From NCBI GenBank assembly GCA_005885325.1, contig VAYX01000111.1, positions 1-7,081 of the forward strand: a stretch of 7,081 bases of DNA. Reading direction: 5' to 3'. Each line of letters starts with the position of its first letter. The first letter of the stretch is position 1. A model generated the notes under the pieces. The model was not told where the DNA came from. It worked only from the letters and a program-made list of their open reading frames with translations, and did not search any database. The position numbers were made by a program, and so were the translations under genes. Source of the stretch: Actinomycetota bacterium. GTDB lineage: Bacteria; Actinomycetota; UBA4738; HRBIN12. This document shows positions 1-6,091 of the stretch, one piece after another.

Positions 1-1065
1 GTGGGCAAAGGCAGGAACGCCGTGCTGTACGCCGGCGAGGTGAACTACTCGCCCGAGGACCTGGAGGGCGCGCCCCCCCGGATCGAACACGTCCTGAAGA
101 GCGGCCAATCCGTCCTCGTGCAGGTGACGAAGGACCCGATCGGCGGCAAGGGGGCCCGGCTCACCGCCCAGATCAGCATGCCCGGCCGGTACCTCGTGTT
201 GGTGCCGAACTCCGACATCACGGGCATCAGCCGTCGCCTTCCCGACGAGGAGCGCAGGCGCCTCAAGCAGATCCTCCGCACGATCCGGCCCGAGGGCCAC
301 GGCGTGATCATCCGGACCGCCGCCGAGGACGCCGACGAGGAGGCCCTGGCGGCCGACCTGGCTCGCCTCCTCGAGGAATGGAAGGACATCGAGAAGAAGG
401 CGAAGCGGGCGAAGGCGCCGGCCACGCTGTACGAGGAGCCCGAGCTCACGGTCCGCGCCGTGCGCGACCTGTTCACCGACGAGGAGTTCCGCGAGCTCGT
501 CACCGATTCCCCGCGGGTGCACGAGCTGGTCACCGAGTACCTCACCGGGATCGCCCCCGACCTCCTGCCGAAGGTCCGGCTGCACGAAGGCAAGCTGCCC
601 GTCTTCGAGGAGTTCCACGTCGTCGAGCAGATCCACAAGGGCCTGGACCGCAAGGTGTGGCTGCCCTCCGGCGGCTACATCGTCATCGACCGGACCGAGG
701 CGATGACCGTGATCGACGTGAACACGGGCAAGTCGGTGGGCAAGACGAACCTCGAGGAGACCGTGGTCAACACCAACGTCGAGGCGGCCCGCGAGGTGGC
801 CCGGCAGCTTCGCCTCCGGGACATCGGAGGGATGATCATCATCGACTTCATCGACATGCTCCTGGAGCAGAACAAGCGGAAGGTCATCGACGCCCTGCGC
901 GAGGAGATGGCCAAGGACAAGACCAGGTCCCAGATCTTCGACATCAGCCCCCTCGGGCTGCTCGAGGTGACTCGCAAGCGCGTTTCTGGTGGACTCTTGG
1001 AATCGTTCTCCGAGACCTGCCCGACATGCGAGGGGCGGGGCCTGATCGTGACCTACGAAGCCTGA
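1..1065 (+). CDS. rne: Ribonuclease E/G family endoribonuclease, 3' part (5' end outside window)
   Basis: This is a single-strand-specific endoribonuclease that processes rRNA and tRNA precursors and starts mRNA decay. The visible 354 residues begin inside the S1 RNA-binding domain (NAVLYAGEV, residues 6-14), so the GTG at base 1 is an internal Val codon and the true start lies to the left. R105-T106 (VIIRT) match the 5'-monophosphate sensor residues of E. coli RNase E. The two catalytic metal-binding aspartates are present: D239 in MTVIDVNTG and D282 in IIIDFIDM. C340-P-T-C343 is the zinc-link motif that joins protomers. The protein ends 11 residues after the zinc link, so there is no C-terminal degradosome scaffold. 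Actinobacterial RNase E proteins often carry a long N-terminal extension, which cannot be judged here. The stop codon overlaps the rplU Shine-Dalgarno, which suggests co-transcription. RNase E (rne) and RNase G (rng) cannot be told apart from this fragment; family membership is very secure. Confidence 0.96.
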   Translation: MGKGRNAVLYAGEVNYSPEDLEGAPPRIEHVLKSGQSVLVQVTKDPIGGKGARLTAQISMPGRYLVLVPNSDITGISRRLPDEERRRLKQILRTIRPEGHGVIIRTAAEDADEEALAADLARLLEEWKDIEKKAKRAKAPATLYEEPELTVRAVRDLFTDEEFRELVTDSPRVHELVTEYLTGIAPDLLPKVRLHEGKLPVFEEFHVVEQIHKGLDRKVWLPSGGYIVIDRTEAMTVIDVNTGKSVGKTNLEETVVNTNVEAAREVARQLRLRDIGGMIIIDFIDMLLEQNKRKVIDALREEMAKDKTRSQIFDISPLGLLEVTRKRVSGGLLESFSETCPTCEGRGLIVTYEA

Positions 1066-1070
1066 GGAGG
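1064..1070 (+). promoter_or_regulatory. Shine-Dalgarno of rplU
   Basis: GAGGAGG lies six bases before the ATG at 1077 and overlaps the TGA stop of the RNase E/G gene (1063-1065). It fixes the rplU start and implies that rplU is translated from an mRNA shared with the upstream gene. Confidence 0.85.
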
Positions 1071-1076
1071 AAGCCG

Positions 1077-1508
1077 ATGTACGCCGTCATCAAGACGGGT
1101 GGCAAGCAGCACCGGGTCAAGCCCGGCGACGTCATCGAGGTCGAGTACATGCACGGCCTGGGCGACACCGTGACGTTCCATCCCCTGCTGGTGGTGGACG
1201 ACGATGGCAAGACGCACTTCGGCAAGCAGGCCGAGGGGGCCGTGGTCACGGCCAAGCCGGTCGGCGAGCAGAAGGGCGACAAGGTCCGGGTGATGAAGTA
1301 CAAGAACAAGACGGGCTACTCCCGACGCCAGGGCCACCGTCAGCTGATGACCCTCCTCGAGATCTCCGACGTGAGCATGGCCGGCGAGAAGAAGCCGGCG
1401 GCGAGGAAGCCCGCCGCCAAGCCTTCGGCCAAGGCCCCCGCCAAGAAGGCCGCCCCCAAGGAAACGGCGGAAGGGCAGGACGAGGCGGCGGAAGAGGCCG
1501 GGGAGTAA
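1077..1508 (+). CDS. rplU: 50S ribosomal protein L21 with Lys/Ala-rich C-terminal tail
   Basis: L21 binds 23S rRNA in the large ribosomal subunit. The first ~102 of 143 residues are the whole conserved domain: it opens MYAVIKTGGKQ, has the KPGDVIEVE strand, and carries the L21 signature with basic residues (GYSRRQGHRQ) near residues 81-90. After that comes a ~40-residue extension, first rich in Lys, Ala and Pro (about 105-127) and then acidic (about 128-143). Ordinary L21 proteins end near 100-105 residues; low-complexity tails of this kind occur in actinobacteria and are probably disordered. The start is set by GAGGAGG six bases upstream, just after the RNase stop. rpmA follows after a 28-base gap. 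The same reading frame is open far upstream, but that part is only a shadow of the RNase gene. Confidence 0.97.
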   Translation: MYAVIKTGGKQHRVKPGDVIEVEYMHGLGDTVTFHPLLVVDDDGKTHFGKQAEGAVVTAKPVGEQKGDKVRVMKYKNKTGYSRRQGHRQLMTLLEISDVSMAGEKKPAARKPAAKPSAKAPAKKAAPKETAEGQDEAAEEAGE

Positions 1509-1520
1509 CGAGGCCTCTGG

Positions 1521-1526
1521 TACGCT
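1521..1526 (+). promoter_or_regulatory. Possible -10 hexamer before rpmA
   Basis: TACGCT fits the TANNNT form of an actinobacterial -10 box and ends ten bases before the rpmA ATG. The rplU-rpmA gap has no Shine-Dalgarno, so a separate transcript with a leader of only a few bases is one explanation. No convincing -35 is visible, and the spacing is longer than ideal for a true leaderless start. Confidence 0.3.
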
Positions 1527-1536
1527 CGGTCGCGCC

Positions 1537-1788
1537 ATGGCACACAAGAAGGGCGGCGGCTCGACCAAGAACGGGCGCGATTCCGAGTCCAAGCGGCTCG
1601 GAGTGAAGGCGTTCGGCGGTCAGGAAGTGAACGCCGGCTCCATCATCGTGCGACAGCGGGGGACGAGGATCCATCCGGGCGCCGGCGTGGGAAAGGGCGG
1701 GGACGACTCGCTGTTCGCCCTGGTCCCGGGGATCGTCCGGTACCGGTCGTCCCGAGGCCGCCGGGTGGCCTCCGTCGAGCCGAAGTAG
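1537..1788 (+). CDS. rpmA: 50S ribosomal protein L27
   Basis: L27 is a large-subunit protein whose flexible N-terminus reaches the peptidyl-transferase centre. The 83 residues match the family's usual length. The protein begins MAHKKGGGSTKNGRDS, so after Met removal it has the mature N-terminus directly. It lacks the cleavable prepeptide found in Firmicutes L27, and no Prp protease gene (which sits between rplU and rpmA in Firmicutes) is present, which is consistent. The conserved core KRLGVKAFGGQ and GSIIVRQRGTRIHPG follows. There is no recognisable Shine-Dalgarno before the ATG, only TACGCT ten bases upstream. In many bacteria obg follows directly; here a gene on the opposite strand converges on rpmA, its stop codon only 6 bases beyond the rpmA stop. 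Confidence 0.98.
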   Translation: MAHKKGGGSTKNGRDSESKRLGVKAFGGQEVNAGSIIVRQRGTRIHPGAGVGKGGDDSLFALVPGIVRYRSSRGRRVASVEPK

Positions 1789-1794
1789 CCCCGT

Positions 1795-2247
1795 TCAGCT
1801 CCTATCACGTACGGCATCCCGGATCGCGTGCTCCCACTCCTCGATGTCCGCCTTGAGCTGTCGGTTCCACGTGCCGAGGTAGCCGATGTTCTGTCGCCTG
1901 GCCCGTCGCCGGGAGCTCTTGCGGAAGCCCAGGGGCGAGGGCTGCTCGGTTGCCTCCCCGCGGAAGTCCTCGAGCGGCGGCGGCTGCGCGAAGTAGAAGG
2001 CGGTTCGAACGGCGCGCCCGCCGGCTTCGTGGGCCACCACGAGTACCGGCGAGCCGCGAAGCCGCCGGGCCTTTCGAACCCGGGCCACCGGGATGCGCAG
2101 GTCCTCGGAACCGTCGGATGCGACGAAGGCGATGACGTCCGGCTGCAGGCTCAGCGTGCCTCTCCGCTCCTGGGCGGCCAGGCCGGGTGAGAGCTCGACC
2201 ATCCACACCGTGACGGCCTCGGGCATCGCGACCAATCTTCGTCGCAT
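1795..2247 (-). CDS. Uncharacterised actinobacterial protein, possible PH-like N-terminal domain
   Basis: I do not recognise a named family, but this appears to be a real gene: its codons carry the strong G/C third-position bias of its neighbours on the reverse strand, and the protein has sensible composition. Residues ~12-92 alternate short hydrophobic strands with polar turns (TVWMVEL, GTLSLQPDVIAFV, RIPVARVRKARRLRGSP, VRTAFYFAQPPPL). That pattern suggests a small beta-rich domain of pleckstrin-homology type; this is inference. Residues ~109-119 are very basic (KSSRRRARR), followed by NIGYLGTWNR and a charged, Trp-containing helix (~129-147). From memory, similar proteins occur in actinobacteria without known function. 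There is no signal peptide or membrane segment. The start may instead be Met8 (2224-2226), since the first seven residues are basic and not obviously part of the fold. Its stop lies 6 bases from that of rpmA, and its start is 26 bases from obg in divergent orientation. Confidence 0.8.
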   Translation of the reverse strand: MRRRLVAMPEAVTVWMVELSPGLAAQERRGTLSLQPDVIAFVASDGSEDLRIPVARVRKARRLRGSPVLVVAHEAGGRAVRTAFYFAQPPPLEDFRGEATEQPSPLGFRKSSRRRARRQNIGYLGTWNRQLKADIEEWEHAIRDAVRDRS

Positions 2248-2261
2248 GAGCGGCTTTCGAC

Positions 2262-2267
2262 CACAAT
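2262..2267 (+). promoter_or_regulatory. Possible -10 hexamer for a leaderless obg transcript
   Basis: CACAAT sits six bases before the obg ATG. It differs from TANNNT at the first base, but the spacing is right for a leaderless mRNA, and there is no Shine-Dalgarno upstream of obg. Because the gene to the left is on the opposite strand, obg needs its own promoter in this short divergent gap. No good -35 was seen. Confidence 0.3.
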
Positions 2268-2273
2268 CTCTCC

Positions 2274-3509
2274 ATGGCCTTCGTTGACGAGGTGACGGTC
2301 TGGGCCCGCGCCGGGCGGGGAGGACACGGCTCGGCGGCGATGCTGCGCGAGCCGTTCAAGCCGCGCGGTGGGCCCGAGGGTGGCGACGGCGGCCGGGGCG
2401 GGGACGTCGTGTTCGAGGCCTCCTCGGGCGTCCGCGACCTCTCGGCCCTGGCCGACCGGCCGCACCTTCGTGCCGAGGACGGGAAGCCGGGCGGCGCGAG
2501 CCGGCGCACCGGGGCGAGCGGCGCGGACCTCGTGGTCCAGGTCCCGGAGGGGACGATGGTCTTCGATGAGGCCGGGCTGATGGCCGACCTCGTCAGCGAG
2601 GGCTCCTCGGCGATGGTGGCCCGCGGGGGACGGGGGGGCCGGGGCAACGCGTCGCTCGCGTCTAGCCGCAACCGGGTGCCCCGCAGCGCTGAGGCGGGGG
2701 AACCGGGTGAGGAGCGGCGGCTGTCCGTGGAGCTTCGGGTCCTTGCCGACGTCGGCCTGGTGGGCCTGCCCAACGCGGGGAAGTCCACGCTGCTGGGCAG
2801 GCTCACGGCGGCCAGGCCCAAGGTCGCTCCCTATCCGTTCACGACGCTCCACCCCAACCTCGGGGTGGCCGAGGGAGAGCGCCGGCTCGTCGTGGCCGAC
2901 GTGCCCGGCCTGGTGGAGGGAGCCCACGAGGGAAAGGGCCTGGGCCATCGGTTCCTTCGCCATCTCGATCGGGCTCGCGCGCTCGTGCTCGTGGTGGATC
3001 TATCGACCCCCGACCCGGTCGCCGATCTCCACACGGTGCGGAAGGAGCTCGAGGCCCACGATCCGGGGCTCGCGGCTCGGCCCTGGTTCGTCGTGGGGAC
3101 CAAGGCAGATCTAGTGCGTGAGCCGGAATCGGTGGCGATCAGGGTCGCCCCGGACGCGGTGGTCGTCTCGGGACTCACGGGGGAGGGGATCGACCGGCTG
3201 GCCGATCGGGTGGCCGAGCTGGTCGAGGCGGCGTCCATGGACCAGGAGGAGGAACGGCAGCCGTTCGTCGTGCTCCGTCCGGCTCGCCCCCCGTTCGTGG
3301 TGCGCAAGGAGGGCACCGGCTTCCGCGTGGTTGGGCGGGCTGTGGAACGATGGGTCGCCGAGACCGACTTCGACGACCCCCGGAACGTCGTACAGCTCCA
3401 GAGGCGACTGGCCAAGGAAGGGGTGGAGCGAGAGCTCGCCGCCCTCGGGGCCCGGCGGGGCGACGAGGTCATGATCGGGGAGCGGGCCTTCGAGTTCCTC
3501 CCGGAGTAA
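2274..3509 (+). CDS. obg: GTPase Obg/CgtA, ribosome assembly
   Basis: Obg is a GTPase that binds the 50S subunit late in assembly and links growth to nucleotide state. Three domains are visible in 411 residues. The glycine-rich Obg fold spans ~1-155 (FVDEVTVWARAGRGG, GGDGGRGGDVVF, then DLVVQVPEGT). The G domain spans ~158-320, with P-loop G164-LPNAGKST, switch I PFTT (T190-T191) and G3 D209-VPG. The OCT domain spans ~328-408 (PFVVRKEGTGFRV to GDEVMIGERAFEF). Two G-domain motifs depart from consensus: G4 is T276-KAD in place of NKxD, and G5 is S299-G in place of SA. Both changes probably still allow guanine binding, because the Lys and Asp are kept. The ATG start gives the normal family N-terminus, yet it has no Shine-Dalgarno. 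The stop overlaps the ribosome-binding site of the next gene. In many actinobacteria proB and proA follow obg; here they do not. Confidence 0.97.
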   Translation: MAFVDEVTVWARAGRGGHGSAAMLREPFKPRGGPEGGDGGRGGDVVFEASSGVRDLSALADRPHLRAEDGKPGGASRRTGASGADLVVQVPEGTMVFDEAGLMADLVSEGSSAMVARGGRGGRGNASLASSRNRVPRSAEAGEPGEERRLSVELRVLADVGLVGLPNAGKSTLLGRLTAARPKVAPYPFTTLHPNLGVAEGERRLVVADVPGLVEGAHEGKGLGHRFLRHLDRARALVLVVDLSTPDPVADLHTVRKELEAHDPGLAARPWFVVGTKADLVREPESVAIRVAPDAVVVSGLTGEGIDRLADRVAELVEAASMDQEEERQPFVVLRPARPPFVVRKEGTGFRVVGRAVERWVAETDFDDPRNVVQLQRRLAKEGVERELAALGARRGDEVMIGERAFEFLPE

Positions 3510-3515
3510 GGAGGG
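3508..3515 (+). promoter_or_regulatory. Shine-Dalgarno of the DinB-like gene
   Basis: AAGGAGGG overlaps the TAA stop of obg (3507-3509) and lies six bases before the GTG at 3522. It supports the GTG as the start codon and translation from the obg mRNA. Confidence 0.85.
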
Positions 3516-3521
3516 CTGATC

Positions 3522-3977
3522 GTGGATCGACGAGAGGACCTCCTGCGATCGGAGGACCGGGGTTGGGTGGACCTCCGCTCGCTGATGGACGCCGTTTCCC
3601 CCCAGGAGATGCTGGAGCCCGGGCTCACGGCCGAGCGCTGGTCGGTCAAGGACCTGCTCTTTCACTTGGGGGCCTGGTGGGCGAAGGCCTTCGTCATGCT
3701 GGAGCGGGTACGCGTCGGGACGTACGACGGGAAGGGCGAGGCCGCCACGGTCGACGAGCTGAACGAGCGGTTCCTGGAAGAAGGCCGCCGCCTCGACCTT
3801 GCGACCGTCAAGGCCGAGCTGTACTCGGCCAGGAACCAGGCCCTCCTCGGGTTCGGTGCCCTCCCGGAGGTGACGCCCGAAGCCGAGGAGTGGTTCCGGG
3901 AGTCGGGCCCCGAGCACTACGAGGAGCACCTGGACGACCTGCGGGTCTGGGTCGGCACGCTCACGTCGGCCGGCTGA
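3522..3977 (+). CDS. DinB-like / mycothiol-dependent-enzyme-like four-helix-bundle protein
   Basis: The 151 residues look like a member of the DinB/YfiT superfamily, metal-binding four-helix bundles that include maleylpyruvate isomerase N-terminal domains and thiol transferases. The evidence is the helix ending W40-SVKDLLFHLGAWW, which supplies the first metal ligand H48, and the late helix E131-HYEEHLDDLRVW, which supplies H132 and H136 in an HxxxH pair. Length and mainly helical character fit. The substrate and reaction are unknown. In actinobacteria many relatives use mycothiol as thiol partner, but nothing here shows that. It is translationally coupled to obg through AAGGAGGG and occupies the position where proB-proA stand in other actinobacteria. 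There is no signal peptide. The GTG start is well supported; an alternative start further in would remove part of the first helix. Confidence 0.75.
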   Translation: MDRREDLLRSEDRGWVDLRSLMDAVSPQEMLEPGLTAERWSVKDLLFHLGAWWAKAFVMLERVRVGTYDGKGEAATVDELNERFLEEGRRLDLATVKAELYSARNQALLGFGALPEVTPEAEEWFRESGPEHYEEHLDDLRVWVGTLTSAG

Positions 3978-4005
3978 AATACGAAGGAAGGGCAGGTGCC
4001 GGCCG

Positions 4006-4011
4006 TAGGAT
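4006..4011 (+). promoter_or_regulatory. Probable -10 box, leaderless nadD transcript
   Basis: TAGGAT ends seven bases before the GTG start of nadD, the position at which a -10 box would place transcription start on or next to the start codon. No Shine-Dalgarno stands at the usual distance; the nearest purine run (GAAGGAAGGG) is over 20 bases upstream of the GTG. No clear -35 was found. Confidence 0.5.
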
Positions 4012-4018
4012 TGCCGAC

Positions 4019-4615
4019 GTGGAACGACGCCTGGGCGTCATGGGCGGCACGTTCGACCCGATCCATCACGGACACCTCCTGACCGCAGAGGAGGCCGCCG
4101 TTCAGTTCGGCCTGGACGAGGTGGTGTTCGTGCCGACCGGACAGCCGTGGATGAAGGAGGAACGTGACGTGTCCTCGCCCGAACACCGGTACCTCATGAC
4201 GGTGATCGCCACCGCCAGCAATCCACGGTTCTCCGTGTCACGGCTGGAGGTGGACCGGGAGGGTCCAACGTACACGGTCGACACCCTTCGCGAGCTCAAG
4301 GATCAGCACGGCGGGAACGTCGATCTGTTCTTCGTGACGGGTGCCGACGCCGTGCTGGAGATCTTCCAGTGGAAGGACCCCGACGAGATCCTGGAGCTCG
4401 CACACTTCATCGCGGCCACCCGGCCCGGCTACGACCTGGCTCGATTCGAGGCAGAGGAGCCCACCCGCCATTCGAACGTGAGCGTCATGAACATCCCGGC
4501 CCTGGCCATCTCCTCCACGGACATCCGGGAGCGGGTCCGGGAGGGGCGGCCAATCCGTTACCTCGTGCCCGAGGGCGTGGAGAGCTACATCGAGAAGGCG
4601 GGGTTGTACCGATGA
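4019..4615 (+). CDS. nadD: Nicotinate-nucleotide adenylyltransferase
   Basis: NadD transfers AMP from ATP to nicotinate mononucleotide, giving deamido-NAD in the cytoplasm, the shared late step of NAD synthesis. All signature parts of this nucleotidyltransferase are present in 198 residues: the phosphate-binding GGTFDPIHHGHL (9-20, with H16 and H19 of the HxGH motif), VPTGQPWMK (38-46, in place of the PPHK form of many bacteria), the TGAD motif (107-110), and ISSTDIR (164-170) near the C-terminus. HRYLMTVIATASNP (56-69) closely resembles the Mycobacterium enzyme as I remember it, which supports an actinobacterial source. I chose the GTG at 4019 because it gives the normal four to five residues before the first beta strand; an in-frame ATG at 4040 would fall inside the GGTFDP strand. 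The 3' end overlaps the next gene by the sequence ATGA (4612-4615). Confidence 0.96.
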   Translation: MERRLGVMGGTFDPIHHGHLLTAEEAAVQFGLDEVVFVPTGQPWMKEERDVSSPEHRYLMTVIATASNPRFSVSRLEVDREGPTYTVDTLRELKDQHGGNVDLFFVTGADAVLEIFQWKDPDEILELAHFIAATRPGYDLARFEAEEPTRHSNVSVMNIPALAISSTDIRERVREGRPIRYLVPEGVESYIEKAGLYR

Positions 4616-5667
4616 GGCGCGGGCACCATCGAGGCGAGGTCGACCTGTTCGTCCGCCCCGGCCGGCACGCGCCGTTCCGGGCCATGGCGGTCGGATGGCT
4701 GGCACCGGTGGCGGCGGCGCTCCTGGTCGTAGGAGGGGTCGTGGCCTGGGGCATCGTGTCGGCCCGCGAGCAGGGCGCCGCGCCCCCGCCGCGAAGCGCG
4801 GCCGTCCCCTCGAAGCTCCTGCTGCTCGAGCTCCGGTCGAAGGATGCGGTAATGATCGCGGTGGTTGGGTCCTCGGGGACCTCGCCGCCGGCCGCGCTCG
4901 CCATCCCCCCGAACGTGGTGATGACGATCCCAGGCCAGGGCGACGGCACGGTCAAGGACGTCACGCTCCTCAACGGGTCCGAAGCGACCGTGGCCATCTC
5001 CAACCTCGTCGGCGCGTGGATCCCGCACTACGCCGTGACCGATCCGAACCATCTCGCCGCCATCGTCGACCGGGCAGGAGGGATCCAGCTGTTCGGGTCG
5101 GTGGCGAGCGGGGCCGAGGTGTCCGCCGGCCTTTTGGAGCCGGGGCCGGCCAGGGCGCTGACGTGGCGGGAGACCCTCATCGGGTTGTTCGAGGCGGGTC
5201 CCTCGTGGGCACCGAGCGACTTCCTTGGATCCGACGATGCGGCCGCGGGCGCCCGGCTCCTCACGGCGGCGAAGGGTGCGGCAATGGAAGCCCTCCCCAC
5301 AGCCACCGTGACGCCCGGATACCTGCGGCCGGACTACGAGGCGGTGGCCGGGCTCATGCAGGAGCGGTTCGGGATGGCCGGGCAGCCGCCGGTCCGCGTG
5401 CTCGTACTGAACGGGACCGGCGCCCCCGGCGTTGGTGAGTCGGTCGCCGAGCGGCTCATCCCCCAGGGGTACCGGGTGGTGGTCTCGGAGAACGCGTCCA
5501 GCTTCGACCACCGGGAGACGCTGGTCGTGGCGGCATCGGAGGAGTCCCGAGAGATGGCCGAGCAGGTTCGAAGGCTCTTGGGAGTGGGAACGTTGTCCGT
5601 GTCCGCGGTACCCTCGGGGCTGGGAGAGGTCACGATCCTGGTAGGAGAGGACTACACGAACGGATGA
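4612..5667 (+). CDS. Membrane-anchored protein with C-terminal LytR-C domain and degenerate LCP-like region
   Basis: This 351-residue protein probably has one N-terminal membrane helix (~25-49, GWLAPVAAALLVVGGVVAWG) after a short basic cytoplasmic end, with the rest outside the membrane. The C-terminus (~260-347) is a LytR-C domain: VRVLVLNGTGAPGVG, a helix and GYRVVV, ending in GEVTILVGEDY. The middle, around H139 to G161 (YAVTDPNHLAAIVDRAGGIQL), resembles the part of LytR-CpsA-Psr (LCP) domains where a strand precedes the conserved 'DAxGGV' helix. The ALTWRETLIGLF stretch matches where LCP proteins have 'LTGEEAL'. The basic residues that bind the polyprenyl-pyrophosphate glycan donor in LCP enzymes are not evident, so the domain may have lost ligase activity. 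The start overlaps the nadD stop (ATGA), so the two are translationally coupled. The nadD - LytR-type - rsfS order is common in actinobacteria. A role in attaching glycopolymers to the wall is inferred from the family and not shown here. Confidence 0.82.
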   Translation: MRRGHHRGEVDLFVRPGRHAPFRAMAVGWLAPVAAALLVVGGVVAWGIVSAREQGAAPPPRSAAVPSKLLLLELRSKDAVMIAVVGSSGTSPPAALAIPPNVVMTIPGQGDGTVKDVTLLNGSEATVAISNLVGAWIPHYAVTDPNHLAAIVDRAGGIQLFGSVASGAEVSAGLLEPGPARALTWRETLIGLFEAGPSWAPSDFLGSDDAAAGARLLTAAKGAAMEALPTATVTPGYLRPDYEAVAGLMQERFGMAGQPPVRVLVLNGTGAPGVGESVAERLIPQGYRVVVSENASSFDHRETLVVAASEESREMAEQVRRLLGVGTLSVSAVPSGLGEVTILVGEDYTNG

Positions 5668-5670
5668 CGG

Positions 5671-6072
5671 TTGAAGAAGGCAGTGCCCGGTAACGCCGCC
5701 GGGATCCCGGAGAGCAAGGAGGTGGCGGTGGCGGCGGCACGGGCCGCGGCCGCCAAGCAGGGCGCGGACATCGCGATCCTTGACGTCCACGACCTCATCG
5801 TCATCACCGACTTCTTCGTGATAACCAGCGGGTCCAGCGACCGGCAGGTCAAGACCATCGTCGACGAGGTGGAGAAGGCGGTTCGGGAACGTGGCGTCCG
5901 CCCGGTTCGCCGGGAGGGCGAGACGGAGAACCGGTGGGTGCTCCTCGACTATGTGGACGTGGTGGTCCATGTCTTCGCCGACGAGGAGCGCGAGTACTAC
6001 GACCTGGAACGGCTGTGGCGGGACGCTCCCCGGATCACGTGGCAGGACTCGGACGCGGCCTCGTCAGGCTGA
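5671..6072 (+). CDS. rsfS: Ribosomal silencing factor RsfS
   Basis: RsfS binds L14 on the 50S subunit and blocks joining of the subunits when nutrients are scarce. Counting from the TTG at 5671, the conserved core runs from D33 to about W116: DIAILDVHDLIVITDFFVI, GSSDRQV (54-60), the glycine turn REGE (81-84), then W89-VLLDYVDVVVHVF and Y109-YDLERLW. Length (133 residues) is slightly above average. The start is uncertain. The TTG at 5671 and the GTG at 5683 both keep the first helix (ESKEVAVAAARAAAAK) complete but lack a well-placed Shine-Dalgarno. A GTG at 5728 has AAGGAGG five bases upstream but would cut into that helix. The gene follows the LytR-C gene after three bases and is the last protein gene before tRNA-Ala. 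No terminator is visible after it. Confidence 0.94.
   Translation: MKKAVPGNAAGIPESKEVAVAAARAAAAKQGADIAILDVHDLIVITDFFVITSGSSDRQVKTIVDEVEKAVRERGVRPVRREGETENRWVLLDYVDVVVHVFADEEREYYDLERLWRDAPRITWQDSDAASSG
5716..5722 (+). promoter_or_regulatory. Strong internal Shine-Dalgarno near the rsfS 5' end
   Basis: AAGGAGG lies five bases before the in-frame GTG at 5728, and the next base extends the match to AAGGAGGT. It is the best anti-SD match near any rsfS start candidate. It may mark the true start of a shorter RsfS (114 residues), or it may be a chance result of Lys-Glu-Val codons. Confidence 0.4.
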
Positions 6073-6073
6073 G

Positions 6074-6079
6074 TACACT
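6074..6079 (+). promoter_or_regulatory. Possible -10 box of tRNA-Ala
   Basis: TACACT fits TANNNT and would place transcription start about five bases before the mature tRNA. The -35 region falls in the end of rsfS and has no TTGACA-like sequence, so this is weak. The tRNA could instead be cut from the rsfS transcript. Confidence 0.3.
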
Positions 6080-6091
6080 TCCTCATTGCCT

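Noticed and set aside
1..3. GTG at the first base as the true start of the RNase E/G gene
   Set aside because: The sequence begins in the middle of the conserved S1 domain (NAVLYAGEV), so the start lies outside the window.
1754..1772. GAGGCC / GGCCTC hairpin as a terminator of rpmA
   Set aside because: It lies inside the coding sequence, has only six base pairs and no T run, and GC-rich coding DNA gives such stems often.
1805..2821. 338-residue open frame on the minus strand
   Set aside because: It overlaps the 150-residue gene in another frame and the 5' half of obg antisense; composition is Ser/Arg/Pro-rich with no domain.
3350..4018. Upstream extension of the nadD reading frame
   Set aside because: It runs through the end of obg and the whole DinB-like gene with shadow composition; NadD proteins begin just before the GGTFDP motif.
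4585..5970. 461-residue open frame on the minus strand
   Set aside because: It is antisense to the LytR-C gene and rsfS, both of which have recognisable domains; its Arg/His/Gly/Pro-rich composition is typical of a shadow frame in GC-rich DNA.
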